Assembly (NCBI GenBank): GCA_946965045.2
Contig: OX337229.1
Span: 1,240,001 to 1,304,000 of the forward strand
DNA length: 64,000 nucleotides
DNA from: Epithemia pelagica
Lineage: Eukaryota; Bacillariophyta; Bacillariophyceae; Surirellales; Surirellaceae
Reading direction: 5' to 3'
Under the pieces are notes generated by a model. That model did not search any database. It was not told where the DNA came from and saw only the letters and a list, made by a program, of their open reading frames with translations. Below are positions 53,908 through 64,000 of this stretch, in pieces. How positions within the stretch are numbered: position 1 is the stretch's first letter; the number at the start of each line of letters is the position of its first letter. Made by a program: the position numbers and the translations under genes.

Positions 53908-54912
53908 ATGACATCGCACAAGATGCGAGATGAACAAACCAGAAAAGCAGTTCGTGGTTTTTTTGGTTGGCTTGAGTCCAAGTACGGTGGCTTGGTGCTT
54001 GATCGGCCAAACGTAGCCACAAAACAGGCACTAGAGAGACAAGATCTCGTACGATTGATGAATCATGATCTAACAGCTATTCATGTGAAAGGATTCTACC
54101 CCAAGCACGCTGCTCGAGAACTTGGCAAAGCTCTCGCTCTCGAAAGCGAGACCAAGAGACGGATTTGGAAAGTTTCCACGACGCGTGGATTGGAGACTTC
54201 GGATGTGGCAACACTCGGCGAACATCCGCCGTTCAACGTTGCCAATTCCTTGGGGCAACAGGACGAGTATTTTGAAGGCGTTCAAAGGGAATTTCAACTC
54301 AGACGATTTGGAAAAATAGGAAGCGAAAGCTCTGGATCAAGCGATACAGAGACGGAAAATCGAGAAGAGGAATTGCCTCTTTTGTGGCCATTGGATTTGT
54401 TGCGGCTACAACTGGACGAAGTATGGCCTAGTGGTGCTGGCCTGGCACGTCTCCAGGGCAAACCCTTTTCAGGTGGTCTACCACGAATTATGAAAGGTCC
54501 TTCGCGATGGAAACGTGGTTTCATACACGTAGATGAAATGGGTCCGCTGAATTCACAATGGGGCCTTTTCAGTGCCAACATATACCTCCAACTGCCTCAG
54601 GATTCCAACTCGACGGTGGAGAAACCACAAGATATGATTCACATTTGGCCTCTCGGAATCCGCACTCGCTGGGACTGGTATCGGAATGCCTTTACGTTGT
54701 CGGGGTTGTCCTCGCAAGACGCAGAAGACCAGGTTCGACTCAGATATCTATTGGGCGAACCAGTAACAATTGCCTGTGAACCCGGTGACCTTGTGCTTCT
54801 CTGCGTACAGCGCCCACATGCTGCAGTAGGCTTCTCGGCAGGGACACGTGTCTCCTTGCAATGTTTTATCCAGCATAAAGGCCCCACAAAGAGGCTTGAA
54901 ATTGATAGCTAG
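53908..54912 (+). CDS. 2-oxoglutarate/Fe(II)-dependent oxygenase-like protein
   Basis: 334 aa, ATG at 53908, single exon. A double-stranded beta-helix oxygenase is suggested by a facial triad: H-V-D in RGFIHVDEMGPLN (about 207-209), the distal His in LLCVQRPHAAVGF (about 302) and an Arg eleven residues later (AGTRVSLQCFIQ) that would hold 2-oxoglutarate. The strand ANIYLQLPQD and the PGDLVLL turn fit the fold. The substrate is unknown. Residues 1-60 are helical; an acidic Ser-rich loop (SESSGSSDTETENREEE) lies at about 138-154. Its divergent neighbour is a hydroxyproline-GlcNAc-transferase-type protein, so a protein hydroxylase is an attractive but unproven idea. No ER signal is visible. Confidence 0.62.
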   Translation: MTSHKMRDEQTRKAVRGFFGWLESKYGGLVLDRPNVATKQALERQDLVRLMNHDLTAIHVKGFYPKHAARELGKALALESETKRRIWKVSTTRGLETSDVATLGEHPPFNVANSLGQQDEYFEGVQREFQLRRFGKIGSESSGSSDTETENREEELPLLWPLDLLRLQLDEVWPSGAGLARLQGKPFSGGLPRIMKGPSRWKRGFIHVDEMGPLNSQWGLFSANIYLQLPQDSNSTVEKPQDMIHIWPLGIRTRWDWYRNAFTLSGLSSQDAEDQVRLRYLLGEPVTIACEPGDLVLLCVQRPHAAVGFSAGTRVSLQCFIQHKGPTKRLEIDS

Positions 54913-55134
54913 AGGAGGAGCTTTGGAGATTCAAAATCCTCCATGACTACTCCTAGGAGTAACAGGGTAGGCTAGCGGCTCTTGGAATAGTATCCATAGC
55001 ACAAATAGCGCATTGCAGTCGTTCAAAGACTCAAAAATCTTATCACCAAACAATATGACGACGCGTGACGTGGAGTTTGGTCCATAATAATTCATCTTCT
55101 TTTGTCGGATCGACAACTGAACTTGAAAATAATC

Positions 55135-56361
55135 ATGTTGGAGTGGATCAGGAATACCTTGTATGTCGAGAAGTTTGACCAAGATGCAAGAGTTTCAAGT
55201 CTGACATTTGACATTCCGTATACCGACAGCAAGATCGGTCTGGTTGGGTTCGATCCAATCTACTGGGCTCAGTTGTTTGTCCTGGTTTCGTTGCAGGCCA
55301 TTGTCAATGTTTTGGTAGCCTTGATAATCTACGAATTTATCATCACCAAACCCAAGAATAGTGGACATTGGACACCTTATCTGGTGGGATATGGTCTCAT
55401 TTGCCCTCTCATGGTCGCTTTCCCATTTTGGTACATGGACGAGTTGGGCGTCCAAAACAAGGCCATGACGGTGGGAGCAGCAGCCAGTGGCGTCCTGTTG
55501 ATCTTGAGATGTTTCGAAGCCATGTATGATACAGTTCCACCTTTTGCAACCAAAAGCAGAAGCAGTTTTGTGCTGTATTACGCATGTACAGTTCAATTTG
55601 AATTCGATCCGAAAACTGGTGAGGTGGTCAGGGCCACGTTCATGGATATTGTTCGAAAACTGGTCAACTTCATCTCGCTGTTTTTCCAGGCTCTAGTCGT
55701 GTTCAGTTTACTCTTTCCTGTGAACTACGAACTGTTGTCAATATCGGATGATAGCACCATTCCGTGGAGTGCGTTTGCCCACCTTGTCAACAACTTTGCC
55801 ATGGCCAGTTTGACGAGTATTTGTCTCGACGTTGGTGCCACAGGGATCGGAATGGGGACCACTACGCTAACTGGACTTAACACGGTGGCCTTGAATGATC
55901 ATCCGCTTTCAAAGAGTCAGAGTCCTTCAGAGTTCTGGAACAAACGATGGAATGTTGTTGTCTCTCACGGATTGAAACGAGCTGTGTTTGTTCCTCTCAA
56001 GAAAAATGGGTTTTCCAAGCCCTTTGCCGCCCTTGCTACTTTTGTCGCAAGCGGACTCATGCACGAATACATTCTGTTTCTTATTTCGTACTCGGAATTC
56101 AAGGAAATGGGGCATATATCGTTTTCGGGGACGCATCTTGCCTTTTTTGCATGGAATGGTGTTGTTTCAGTTTTGGAGCATTTTTTCAAAGATCATACCA
56201 TTATTCGTTGGATTTCGAAAACCTTCCCCAAACCAATAAAGACGGCACTTGTAATCTTAACAGTCTTGCCGTTGGCGCATCTATTCACCCAGATTTATGC
56301 CGACAGTGGTTTCTACACAGCCTTTGGACTTGGCTTTCCCCGAATAGAGCTTATTCGTTGA
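55135..56361 (+). CDS. Wax-synthase-like MBOAT acyltransferase, copy B, intact
   Basis: 408 aa from the first ATG (55135, MLEWIRNTLY). Multi-pass membrane acyltransferase, probably making wax esters or related neutral lipids at the ER. Hydrophobic spans include FVLVSLQAIVNVLVALIIYEFII, YLVGYGLICPLMVAFPFW and FISLFFQALVVFSLLFPV. The conserved block HPLSKSQSPSEFWNKRWN is followed by the catalytic-His motif ASGLMHEYILFLI and the C-terminal helix ALVILTVLPLAHLFT. It lacks introns, while copy A has one. Residues FECRYCT-type fingers are absent. Overall identity to copy A is moderate, so the duplication is not recent. Acyl donor and acceptor cannot be read from sequence. Confidence 0.85.
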   Translation: MLEWIRNTLYVEKFDQDARVSSLTFDIPYTDSKIGLVGFDPIYWAQLFVLVSLQAIVNVLVALIIYEFIITKPKNSGHWTPYLVGYGLICPLMVAFPFWYMDELGVQNKAMTVGAAASGVLLILRCFEAMYDTVPPFATKSRSSFVLYYACTVQFEFDPKTGEVVRATFMDIVRKLVNFISLFFQALVVFSLLFPVNYELLSISDDSTIPWSAFAHLVNNFAMASLTSICLDVGATGIGMGTTTLTGLNTVALNDHPLSKSQSPSEFWNKRWNVVVSHGLKRAVFVPLKKNGFSKPFAALATFVASGLMHEYILFLISYSEFKEMGHISFSGTHLAFFAWNGVVSVLEHFFKDHTIIRWISKTFPKPIKTALVILTVLPLAHLFTQIYADSGFYTAFGLGFPRIELIR

Positions 56362-56440
56362 TAGATCAGCTCCGGTGTAATATCTATGAATTCTCGCTAG
56401 TATCGGTAACGATCATATACTTAATGGCTATTTTTCCATT

Positions 56441-57757
56441 CTACGTAGCGTCACTTATCGGTGTTGCTGAGTTCCGAGCTTCCTCGAGGGCCTTGAGGAT
56501 GGAACCAACATTCTCTTTCCACACACGCAACCGTTCTTGAATCGCTTTCCATTGCGGCATGTCAAATTTTCGCACGACACAGCGTTCCACCAACACCTTT
56601 TGGGACAGTTGGTCCATTTTCGCCTGCAACAAACCAGAGTTTACCGCTGCTATCACTTGGGCTTCAACCTGCATCTTATTGGAACCATCAATTTGAAGTG
56701 TGCTGGCAATGTTCGCATATGGGATCTCTTCGTGTTCTGCTGCAAGGGAGCAAAGACTCAGAATGCGCATATTGCGACGGCAAAGGGAGGCGTCCAATCC
56801 CCATCGAGATAAGATTGCCTCTTCCCCACCATTCCCCTGAAGAAACGCATCATAATCTGAAAGCTTGCCTTCCTGAAATATTTTCAGCAAACCAAAGAGA
56901 ACTGGTTGCTTGTCTGCCAAAGCCTGAATTGAAGGAAAGTCAAGAATGTTTCTTTGATGGGCAAAAAGCGAAATGGGATCACGAATGACTCCAATCGCAG
57001 CACTCTCCGATGCGGTGGCTACTATTGCATCCCTACTCTTTGATGAACATTCTACCATCAAGAGAAGGAATCTCTGTTTCCGAATGTCATTTGGAGCTTT
57101 TGCTTCAAACGCCTGAACAATTGTCTGGTACAGAGAAAGGCGCCGCTCTGTAGAGATGTTCCATGAATCCAACATCTCGACCAACCTAGGTTTTGATGGA
57201 TACAATGAGAGTCGAGTTGAACTTGATCCCGTGACACTCCCATCCGAACCCGTCTCATGTTTCTCATCATCTGCCACTAACATATTTCCCAAAGGATCAT
57301 GAACACGAAGAAATCTGCCAGGGAAATTCCCAGCTACAGTTATCATGTGTTGAAGCACTTCGAGCTTTTCAAGAACCGGTGCCCGTAGATTGTAAAGGAC
57401 TGACAAAAGTCGCAATCGTCTTGCGCAGGTTGCTTCTGTGGTGTCTCCAGCTTCAACGACAGCCTTCGCCAAAGCAGAAACATCAGCCTGCGTTGGTGAT
57501 GTTTCCTGGTCACTGATCAAGGCCACCAGCAGAGCAAAGCCGCCCACGGCTTCTTCACTGTCTTGAATCTGAGTGACCAAAGCCGGAACGGAAGCCTTAT
57601 CGGCCAAGATCATTTGGAAGAGCTCTGAAGTATCTCCACATTCTTCGCACTGGGCAACATTCAATGTCGGTGAGTATTCCCCGAGAAGCGAAATGAGCCG
57701 AAGTTCAGCGTCCTCCGCCACGTTCACCAATCTGCTTGCCAATGGGGGCGTCGTCAT
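56441..57757 (-). CDS. EIF3M: eIF3 subunit m (PCI domain)
   Basis: 438 aa from the ATG at 57757 (MTTPPLASRLVNVAEDAELRL), where similarity to eIF3m begins. The frame stays open 100 codons further to an ATG at 58057, giving a possible 538-aa form with an unconvincing N-terminus. Part of the eIF3 octamer that scaffolds the 43S initiation complex. The PCI region occupies the C-terminal 200 residues (FDHL-like FAHQRNILDFPSIQAL, LFGLLKIFQEGKLSDYDAFLQ, NMRILSLCSLAAEHEEIPYANIASTLQI). The winged helix VEAQVIAAVNSGLLQAKMDQLSQKVLVERC is followed by QWKAIQERLRVWKENVGSIL, the family's characteristic tail. Confidence 0.85.
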   Translation of the reverse strand: MTTPPLASRLVNVAEDAELRLISLLGEYSPTLNVAQCEECGDTSELFQMILADKASVPALVTQIQDSEEAVGGFALLVALISDQETSPTQADVSALAKAVVEAGDTTEATCARRLRLLSVLYNLRAPVLEKLEVLQHMITVAGNFPGRFLRVHDPLGNMLVADDEKHETGSDGSVTGSSSTRLSLYPSKPRLVEMLDSWNISTERRLSLYQTIVQAFEAKAPNDIRKQRFLLLMVECSSKSRDAIVATASESAAIGVIRDPISLFAHQRNILDFPSIQALADKQPVLFGLLKIFQEGKLSDYDAFLQGNGGEEAILSRWGLDASLCRRNMRILSLCSLAAEHEEIPYANIASTLQIDGSNKMQVEAQVIAAVNSGLLQAKMDQLSQKVLVERCVVRKFDMPQWKAIQERLRVWKENVGSILKALEEARNSATPISDAT

Positions 57758-58497
57758 AGTTACGAGAAGAGTCCACAAGCTGAGTTCCGGGTTCGTGGTT
57801 GTTGGTACGACAATACTCCTCTCTCGATCGTTGTTCACTGATTTCGAATAGCCGATTGGAAATGGAAAGGTCCTTGAAATGGATGGCAAACGTGATCGTG
57901 AAGCCAATTCAAACGCACAAACCAATGGTCCAATCAGTAACGTCGGCAAATTTTTTTCTCGTCCGCCATTCCCTCCGGTGATCCACGGCAAAGGCCACAA
58001 CCCCATGGAGCATAGATCAGCGGCCACGAAAAGCTTCAACGTCTGTCCTTCTTCCATGCTGGTGTACGCATTGTGTGGGTTTGGTGGCTTTCAAGACTAG
58101 AGGTAGCCAAGCTAGAGCTACAATAGTAGGAGTAGTACTACCCTCAATTGTTCGCAGCTACTCCCTCCTAGAGGTAGAGGCAACCTGACGGTTTGGCGCA
58201 TGAGTCACGCCATAAATTCTGAGTCACGACCATGTTGCCGGTTTTCAATTTTAAGCAGCGGAATCGACAGAGCTCGACGAGCTCTATCTTTCCATAGCCT
58301 TTGTTTTGGAAAAGATCAACACCCGGTCGAGTTATTCAGGATTTTCTGGACTTCTGGATTCTGGCAAATATCTGTTCTACCTGACAATTTGGCACCGCGA
58401 TAGCCCGTACTAATTTGGAGCAAAATGTTTATACGGGGCTATCACGTGAGTTGACACGTAACTTCTCACAGCAACACTAATTAATGGATTTTCTTCC
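57758..58497. other. Intergenic, small palindromic words
   Basis: Covers the alternative 5' extension of eIF3m (to 58057) and about 440 bp beyond. AGAGGTAG/CTACTCC-type words recur at 58097-58180. No other gene is seen. Confidence 0.45.
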
Positions 58498-60265
58498 CTA
58501 TTCATTGTCTTTCATGTCCTTCATGGCTTTCTCAATAGACAGGATCAAGTTATTCTTGTTCATACTACCGGTTCCCTTGGCATCGAAATAGTAGCGCAGA
58601 ACCTCTTTCATTCGAGTTGCTGTCAAAGTCTTGAGGTGTTCAACGCCCTTCTTCACATCCTCCTCTAAGCCCGCGTATAACTCTTGTTTCTTCTCATCTT
58701 CCTCCTGTTGCTTTTTCTCTTTGCGCTGTCTGGCTTCTTTGGCGAGCCTCTTCTTTTCCGACTCACGCCTCTTTTTCTCTTCCTCCTGTTCGGCACCAAT
58801 TTCAGACACGGCAGCAGCAAGCTTGTTGTGTTCTTTAATCATTTTGAGCTCCTTGTCTCCATTCAAGACACGAGCGTACGAAGATATGTTGCCGGTCAGA
58901 ATGTCTTGACGGCGTTTGGCAACCTTCTTCAAAGCCCGTCCTCCAACTGTATCCACAAACAGGGCTCCGAGTGAGAGTTGTTCGTGGGTAGGATTGAGCA
59001 TGCTGTCCTGCAATTCTGTCATCTCCACTTGAAGGTGCTTGCTAGGTTTCAACTTGCCCTTGGGACCAAACATAATGGCCGCGTGGTTGGTGATATGCTT
59101 GAAGAAACGTTCTTGAACCATCTCATTGTGACGATGCTTCTTGTACATATCAAGCAGAGCTTTGGGCATCAGTTTCACTCCAGCATAGTCTTCCACTTTT
59201 GTTTTCTTTAGGTCCACAATTGGCTCGGGATCCAGCATTAGGCTTGGATCTTCCTTCAAGAGAACATAGACGGCTCGGAGCCTCACGATCTCATCCAGCG
59301 GAACCCATTTGACAATCTCGAAAACGTTTTCCTTTGCCCAAGGCTCGTCTTCTTGGTGGAAGGCATCCAGTTTGAACTTGACTGCTTGGCGGTCTTCAAT
59401 GGATAAGTTTGTCCAGACAGCGGGGAGAGCGTCATGCAAGGTTGTGCGGCCGACAAAGAACTTGTTGCCGCATGACAAGTGAGTGTCAATCTTGCGAAGC
59501 CAATCTTCAAATGATACACGAAAATCTGGATGAAGGTTGACACGCTTGAATGATTCGACCCACTTCTCAGGCTTCACCTGCTGCAGAGCTTAGTTCCGAG
59601 AAAAGGTGATCAACAATTAGGTGCCAACGAAGTTGTTGTTCCGTATTGATATTCGACCTCTTTGTGCTAGTCTTCTGGGCGGACACAACTCGTCCTCCTT
59701 TCTTGAGCTCGGGGAGTAGATTTTGACGAATCAAATAGTCGTAATGGTTCTCAGCAGATTGGTATGAAGCGTTTGTCAATTTGACAATGAGACCAATCAC
59801 TTCCTTTCGCGCTAAACCATCATTGCGCTCATCACGTGCTTTCACAATGTCCATAAGTTTTTCACGCTGAAGGGAAGACAATAGACCCCTCTCTTTCTTT
59901 TCAGCCTCTGGTTTTGGATTTGAGAACTGTTGTACTGCACGACGCAAGGTGCTTCCCGGAATAATTGCAAACTTGGTATCAGTCAGCTCCTCCCCTTGAA
60001 TGACCCGCAAAGCAGCCTCCTTCAGTAGTGCCTTCTTTGCAGGGTCCTTCCAGTTGATGTAGTTGCATCGCTTCTCTTGGTCTTTCGCTTTATCTTCTGG
60101 CATCACTTGAGTTTGTGTCTTTGGCTCGGGTGCTGGCAAGGTGACCTGCTTTTTCTTCGGGCGCCCAAGAGTGGGAGCATAGAACCAACCACGTATGTCA
60201 CTTTTGCGCTTGAGCGCTTGGCGTTCCTCTCTGGTGATCCGCTTGATGGATGCTGGCTTTGTCAT
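58498..60265 (-). CDS. Two-part basic protein, possibly of a repeated diatom family; short intron or frameshift
   Basis: Starts at ATG 60265 (MTKPASIKRITREERQALKRK). Part one has a region with helix-turn-helix character (RKEVIGLIVKLTNASYQSA ENHYDYLIRQNLLPELKKGGRVV). Near 59567-59577 the frame moves by one base. A 52-bp intron at 59526-59577 (CAG|GTGAAG ... ATCCAG|AT) would join AAG to DFRVSFEDWLRKID for about 571 aa. A one-base slip that keeps KWVESFKRVNLHP is an equally good explanation. Part two continues VWTNLSIEDRQAVKFKL, a Lys/Glu coiled coil (EEEKKRRESEKKRLAKEA) and VLRYYFDAKGTGSMN at the end. I recall similar proteins recurring in diatoms near DNA transposons, but this is unverified. 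No catalytic motif is seen. Confidence 0.5.
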
Positions 60266-60652
60266 TGTTGTTTCTTGCTTGACTGCACCAAATCTGATCG
60301 AGACTGTGCGTGGGCAGGTAGGTGAGATACCAATTTAATCTTTCCTTCATCTGTTTGGCGCCAAAAACACATTTTGAAGTGCCCAATCGACAGATCTCGT
60401 TCTGGGCTTTTGAATGACACCTCAAATTCCAAAATTGGTTAAGTAGAAGTTAAGTTATAAATTGTCAAAGTTTTCTACGGTGGCATCGCGGTGACCCCAG
60501 AATTCCGCCCACCAAATTTAGTCAGGCTGCCAAATTAGTCAGGTTGCTTCTACTCCTAGAGACGTTTCTAGCCCATACAACATATTGATATTACATCATA
60601 CCCTTCTTTTGCTAAGAGGGGAACATTGCTCCTGTTATTAAAAGACCAATCC
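60266..60652. other. Intergenic
   Basis: About 390 bp between the promoter of the two-part protein and the 3' end of the INTS6-like gene. No gene or clear repeat. Confidence 0.5.
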
Positions 60653-63600
60653 CTATAGTTTCGTGGGTGGCCACTGCCATACACTTTGATTGTTTTTCGT
60701 ATTGAAGAAATACCACCTTTTTTGGCTCTTGGACCATACGCACATCCAGCCTGATGGTAAGTCAACCTGGGGCTTTGCATCTGGGCGCTGTAAATCCTCG
60801 TTTGACGGGGAATCTGAAGGTTGTGCTTTCGCCGTCGACGGAGGTGCTCCAGAACTTGACGGCTTGGGAGAAGGCGCAACCAATGAAGAATCAGAAGTTT
60901 GGGATTTAGCCAACGACGGAGGAGCGGCTGCTGAAGAGGTAGTCGGCTTGGGAGGAAGTGGGTTCGATGGAGAATCCGAGGTTTGCGGTTTGGCTGTGGA
61001 TGACTCGGCCGACACTGAAGTAGACGGTTTTGGAGGAGGAGGACGAGGTCTAGAAGAGCTCTGTGGAGGCGGTTTCGGGGGCGCCGGACGCTTTACTGAT
61101 ATAGATGGTCGCTGTGCTGGTCTCGCTCCACCTCCTGTGCTTTGTCCAACAACTTTTCCGGGTGGTGGAGGAGGTGGTGGTGTAGCTGATTTCGAAACGG
61201 GTTTCGAATGCGAGGGAGCCTGGGTACCGAATGGCGGTTTTGGTGGAGGTGGAGCGGCACCCGGCCCATTGGGCTTGCCGGTGGTGGATAGAGGCTTGGG
61301 AGGCGGTGGAATACTTGGTGAGGGTGGGCTTTGTGAGGTTTGCTTTGGTGGTGGAGGTGTTCCCGTCGTACTAGTTCCCTGTGCTTGACTTGAAGTTGGC
61401 GTCTTTGGTCGTGGGGGGACACCGCCACGAGGAGGCTTTGGAGGTGGAGGTCGCGCCCCTTGACTTTGCGTTTGGTTGACAGAACTATTGCTTTGAGGAG
61501 TTTTCGCAGATTCTTGTGACTCCATAGATAAAGTCGCTTCTTCCGTGCGCTGTTTCTTGGTCGGACGAGAGTCGATAGAGCTATCATCTGACTCTTCCCG
61601 TTTTGGCGAGGTCCTTGTCGGCGATTTCAACACGAACACCGCCTCTCCTTCTTCGACCGAATCGAAAGAGTCATGCGGAGGTGAGCTCCCCGTTTTTGAG
61701 AGCCCACGCCCCATCGAAGGAGCATGTGAGCTGTATTTCTCTGGGATCATGGAATCCGCCCTCTTCTCTTTGTAAGGATTACCAAAATTCACCATTAGTC
61801 GTGAACGGACCCTTGCTTGAATGCTATCTTCAAACTCTCCGGTAACAGGGTCAAAGAACGCCGTGGGCATTGCGTCATCGTCAACTGACCACTTCGGTGA
61901 GCCATCAATAGCTGTCGTTGATGCGACTCCGGCGTAATCATTAGAGCCATATCCCACAATCGGGGGCGACGAGAACAGCAGCCTCTCACGATAGTCCCCC
62001 ATTTTTGTCGTGGAGGTTTCGTTAACAGTTGAAACACCAACCCCAGCAAGAGAAAGAGGAGTTTGCGGCTGTTGGCTCGGGGTGGAATTACATCTCTGTG
62101 AGTTCGCGCCATCATAGTTTACTCCTTTCACATGAAGCCCTCTCGTAGTTAATCCCGTTCCTCCGAAAATCCAACGTCTACGAGATTCGTAAAACGCCTT
62201 ACGAACATCACATGAAGTGTCCGTTAGATGTTGATGACCAACAAAGAAGAGTTGTATGTTGCATACGTACCATTAGCCCTGCGGCGGGAAGATCACCTAT
62301 GAGATCAAGAACAGAGCGAGGCGATTCTTCACCCGATTCTGGTCTGCTTTTGCCCGGTTGTGTCTTTGATTCTTCTTTCGATTGATGTGCATGGGATCCA
62401 CCACTACGCCAAGGAGCTGGCATGTTTCGAAGCGCCGCCAAGTAGTTATCCAGACTTCCTCTGGGATCAAACTGACCATACCTAAGCACGGGCGGTTTGT
62501 CGTTTCGCCCTAGGACACCTGATCTCGTCCTTAAACTCATTTCTTGTCGTTCCAAGCGCTCGCTGTTGTCTTTCGCGATTTGTTCACCGTTTCTGATTTT
62601 CTGGAGACACACCTTCGAGAAGCACTGAAAAATGATAGAGTCTGCCGATGCGTCTATTTGAAGCATATTGTTTGCGCTAACCGGAAGAATATGGCGGAGG
62701 GATCGACGAAGCGCTTGATGATAATAAGGCGGTATTCGGAAACAGTAAGCGCGAATCTCATTGCGCCAAGCCTCGTCAAGAGGTATATTTATCTTTGCAG
62801 TTTTCCCGAGAGAACCTTTTCCTTCAAGCTTTTTAAGGACCCTGTGTTCTGCTTCGGCTGCGCGAAGAAGCAGCGGCAAGAGAACATGGGGATCTGGCGG
62901 AAGAAGTGTGAGAGTCGCCAGGCGACTTCCGTTTGTCGAAGAAGACAACGTTGAGCTACCGTTCAGGGGTATGTGCAATATGCCAATGTTCAAATAGTTG
63001 TCTCCATCATCAGCGCCCAGCGACGGCCTACCGGCTCCAGGACAGAAAACAGGGAAGTACTCTTGTCTCCCAGGAATGGAAACTTGGACCTGTTTGCCTC
63101 CTTCGGGGCTAAGCCATTCACAGACGTAGGTATCTCGGTGCAAACATTTTGGCTGCAATGAATTGGTGCCTTTCCTGTTCGATAGTGTTAATGAATCAAG
63201 TTTCTGAAGTTGTTTCATGACATGCAGTGGTTCAAACGATTTAGATCCCAAATTCGCGGGATACCGACTGAAAAATAGTAGCGGCTGAGCTTTGCGTGGT
63301 GGCAACGTATCTAGCTTCTTGTTTGGAAAGAATGCTTCGGGTATACACCACAGTGGGGGACTCAATACGTGTTTGGGATCCGTCGATGGTGAAACACCAG
63401 ACGAACTGGGTGTTACCGTCTGTGATACAGTCGTCGAAGATGAACCAATATACAAAAGCATTGCTCGACGGGGTTTAGCTGCACGATGATGCCCCCCTTC
63501 AACTTCATCTGGCTCTAATGCCTGCAAACTAACCAATGGACCTCCATGAATGAACGAGAGACCCTGCATGGTCTTCATAGGTTTTGGCATCATTGCTGGA

Positions 63601-64000
63601 TTCCGAATTCCAATAGGATCTGGAAGAGGAAGTTCTCGGGGAAGAGGTGGACTTATGCGTTTCAGTAAGGCGCTAGTAATCTCAGAGAGGTTTGATGAAG
63701 ATGCTTTGTGAATTATCCAATGGGATCCTCCGGTGACTTCGCAAAGTGCTTGCAGTTGGGGATGAATGTATTGCGTGGAAGAGACACCCTCCCTTCCTCC
63801 AATGCCAATGCAAAAGATCCTTTGATCCCATCGAAAAGGCTCCGTATAAAACTCTCGAAGAGGCTGCGCCCCATATTGGAGCTGTAGTGCTCCTCCGCCA
63901 AGTTTAGGAGGATGCCTAAAGCATGCGCCGTCTGTCAGGACGACCAAACATGCGGGTTGAAGTGCACTCGAAGCAGGTGTTCCAGCGTTTCCCGTGACAA
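60653..64000 (-). CDS. INTS6: INTS6-like vWA protein with proline-rich tail and WW domain, 5'-partial
   Basis: The frame is open to the right edge, so the N-terminus is missing. Exon 62271-64000 encodes the end of a von Willebrand A domain (LVVLTDGACFRHP), then INTS6 hallmarks EPFRWDQRIFCIGIGG, ALCEVTGGSHWI, LWCIPEAFFPNKKLDTLPPR, HVLLPLLLRAAEAEH and FRIPPYYHQALRRSLRHILP, with GQFDPRGSLDNYLAALRNMP near the end. A 73-bp intron (ATG|GTACGT at 62270; acceptor CGTAAG at 62198) joins it in frame to 60653-62197. That part is Ser- then Pro-rich (many PPPKPP units) and ends in a WW domain (LPSGWMCVWSKSQKRWYFFNT ... WQWPP). Integrator processes snRNA 3' ends and attenuates Pol II. If the splice is wrong, the tail would be a separate WW protein, but it has no good ATG before GDYRERLL. 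Confidence 0.78.

Noticed and set aside
56441-58057. Full 538-codon version of eIF3m
   Set aside because: The first 100 codons show no eIF3m similarity and family similarity begins at the ATG at 57757; kept only as an alternative.

Overview
The window looks like nuclear DNA from a photosynthetic stramenopile, most likely a diatom. Genes are compact, with few short GT-AG introns (about 52-105 bp). The gene set is eukaryotic: Integrator, Pol III, eIF2B, eIF3, Smc5/6, nucleolar and Golgi proteins. A nucleus-encoded DNA gyrase B carries a signal-peptide-like leader followed by a VSA-W cleavage motif, which fits a secondary plastid. No species can be named from sequence alone, and all family assignments rest on motif recognition without a database search.

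Layout. 1-11.3 kb: 3' part of a mitochondrial pyruvate dehydrogenase kinase, a small acidic unknown protein, NSE4 head-to-head with the five-RRM rRNA-processing factor MRD1, and a large beta-propeller/solenoid protein. 11.7-18.1 kb: a tiny intron-split gene for the epsilon subunit of mitochondrial ATP synthase, a wax-synthase-like acyltransferase with an apparent frameshift, a GPALPP1/DUF3752 protein and an HSF-type transcription factor. 18.1-21.1 kb: a gene-poor stretch. 21.1-32.9 kb: an MSS51-C-like protein, a CXC-domain protein with three CXC units, nucleolar GTPase NOG2 head-to-head with Pol III subunit RPC3, a Skp1-type GlcNAc-transferase-like protein with two introns, an intron-containing elongator tRNA-Met(CAT), and TVP23. 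33.5-43.9 kb: an SPFH/HIR-like protein with a frameshift, a SET-domain methyltransferase head-to-head with plastid GyrB, and an armadillo-type protein.

44.1-49.1 kb is an accessory region. It holds an apparently intact piggyBac-type transposon with a 1095-codon transposase and a convergent spliced accessory gene. Directly beside it is a 416-bp non-autonomous element with perfect 31-bp terminal inverted repeats. The composite sits between two TTAA copies that split a near-palindrome.

49.9-64 kb: eIF2B-beta, a second GlcNAc-transferase paralogue with seven introns and micro-exons of 22, 11 and 15 nt, head-to-head with a 2OG-Fe(II) oxygenase, an intact second wax-synthase paralogue, eIF3m, a two-part protein of a family I associate with repeated diatom genes, and an INTS6-like protein that appears to be spliced to a proline-rich tail ending in a WW domain and runs off the right edge.

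How they relate. Many genes are housekeeping and arranged as divergent pairs with 170-370 bp shared promoters. The most suggestive arrangements are the shared promoter of the oxygenase and GlcNAc-transferase, which recalls the Skp1 prolyl-hydroxylation/GlcNAc pathway, and the two-gene piggyBac element with its nested satellite.
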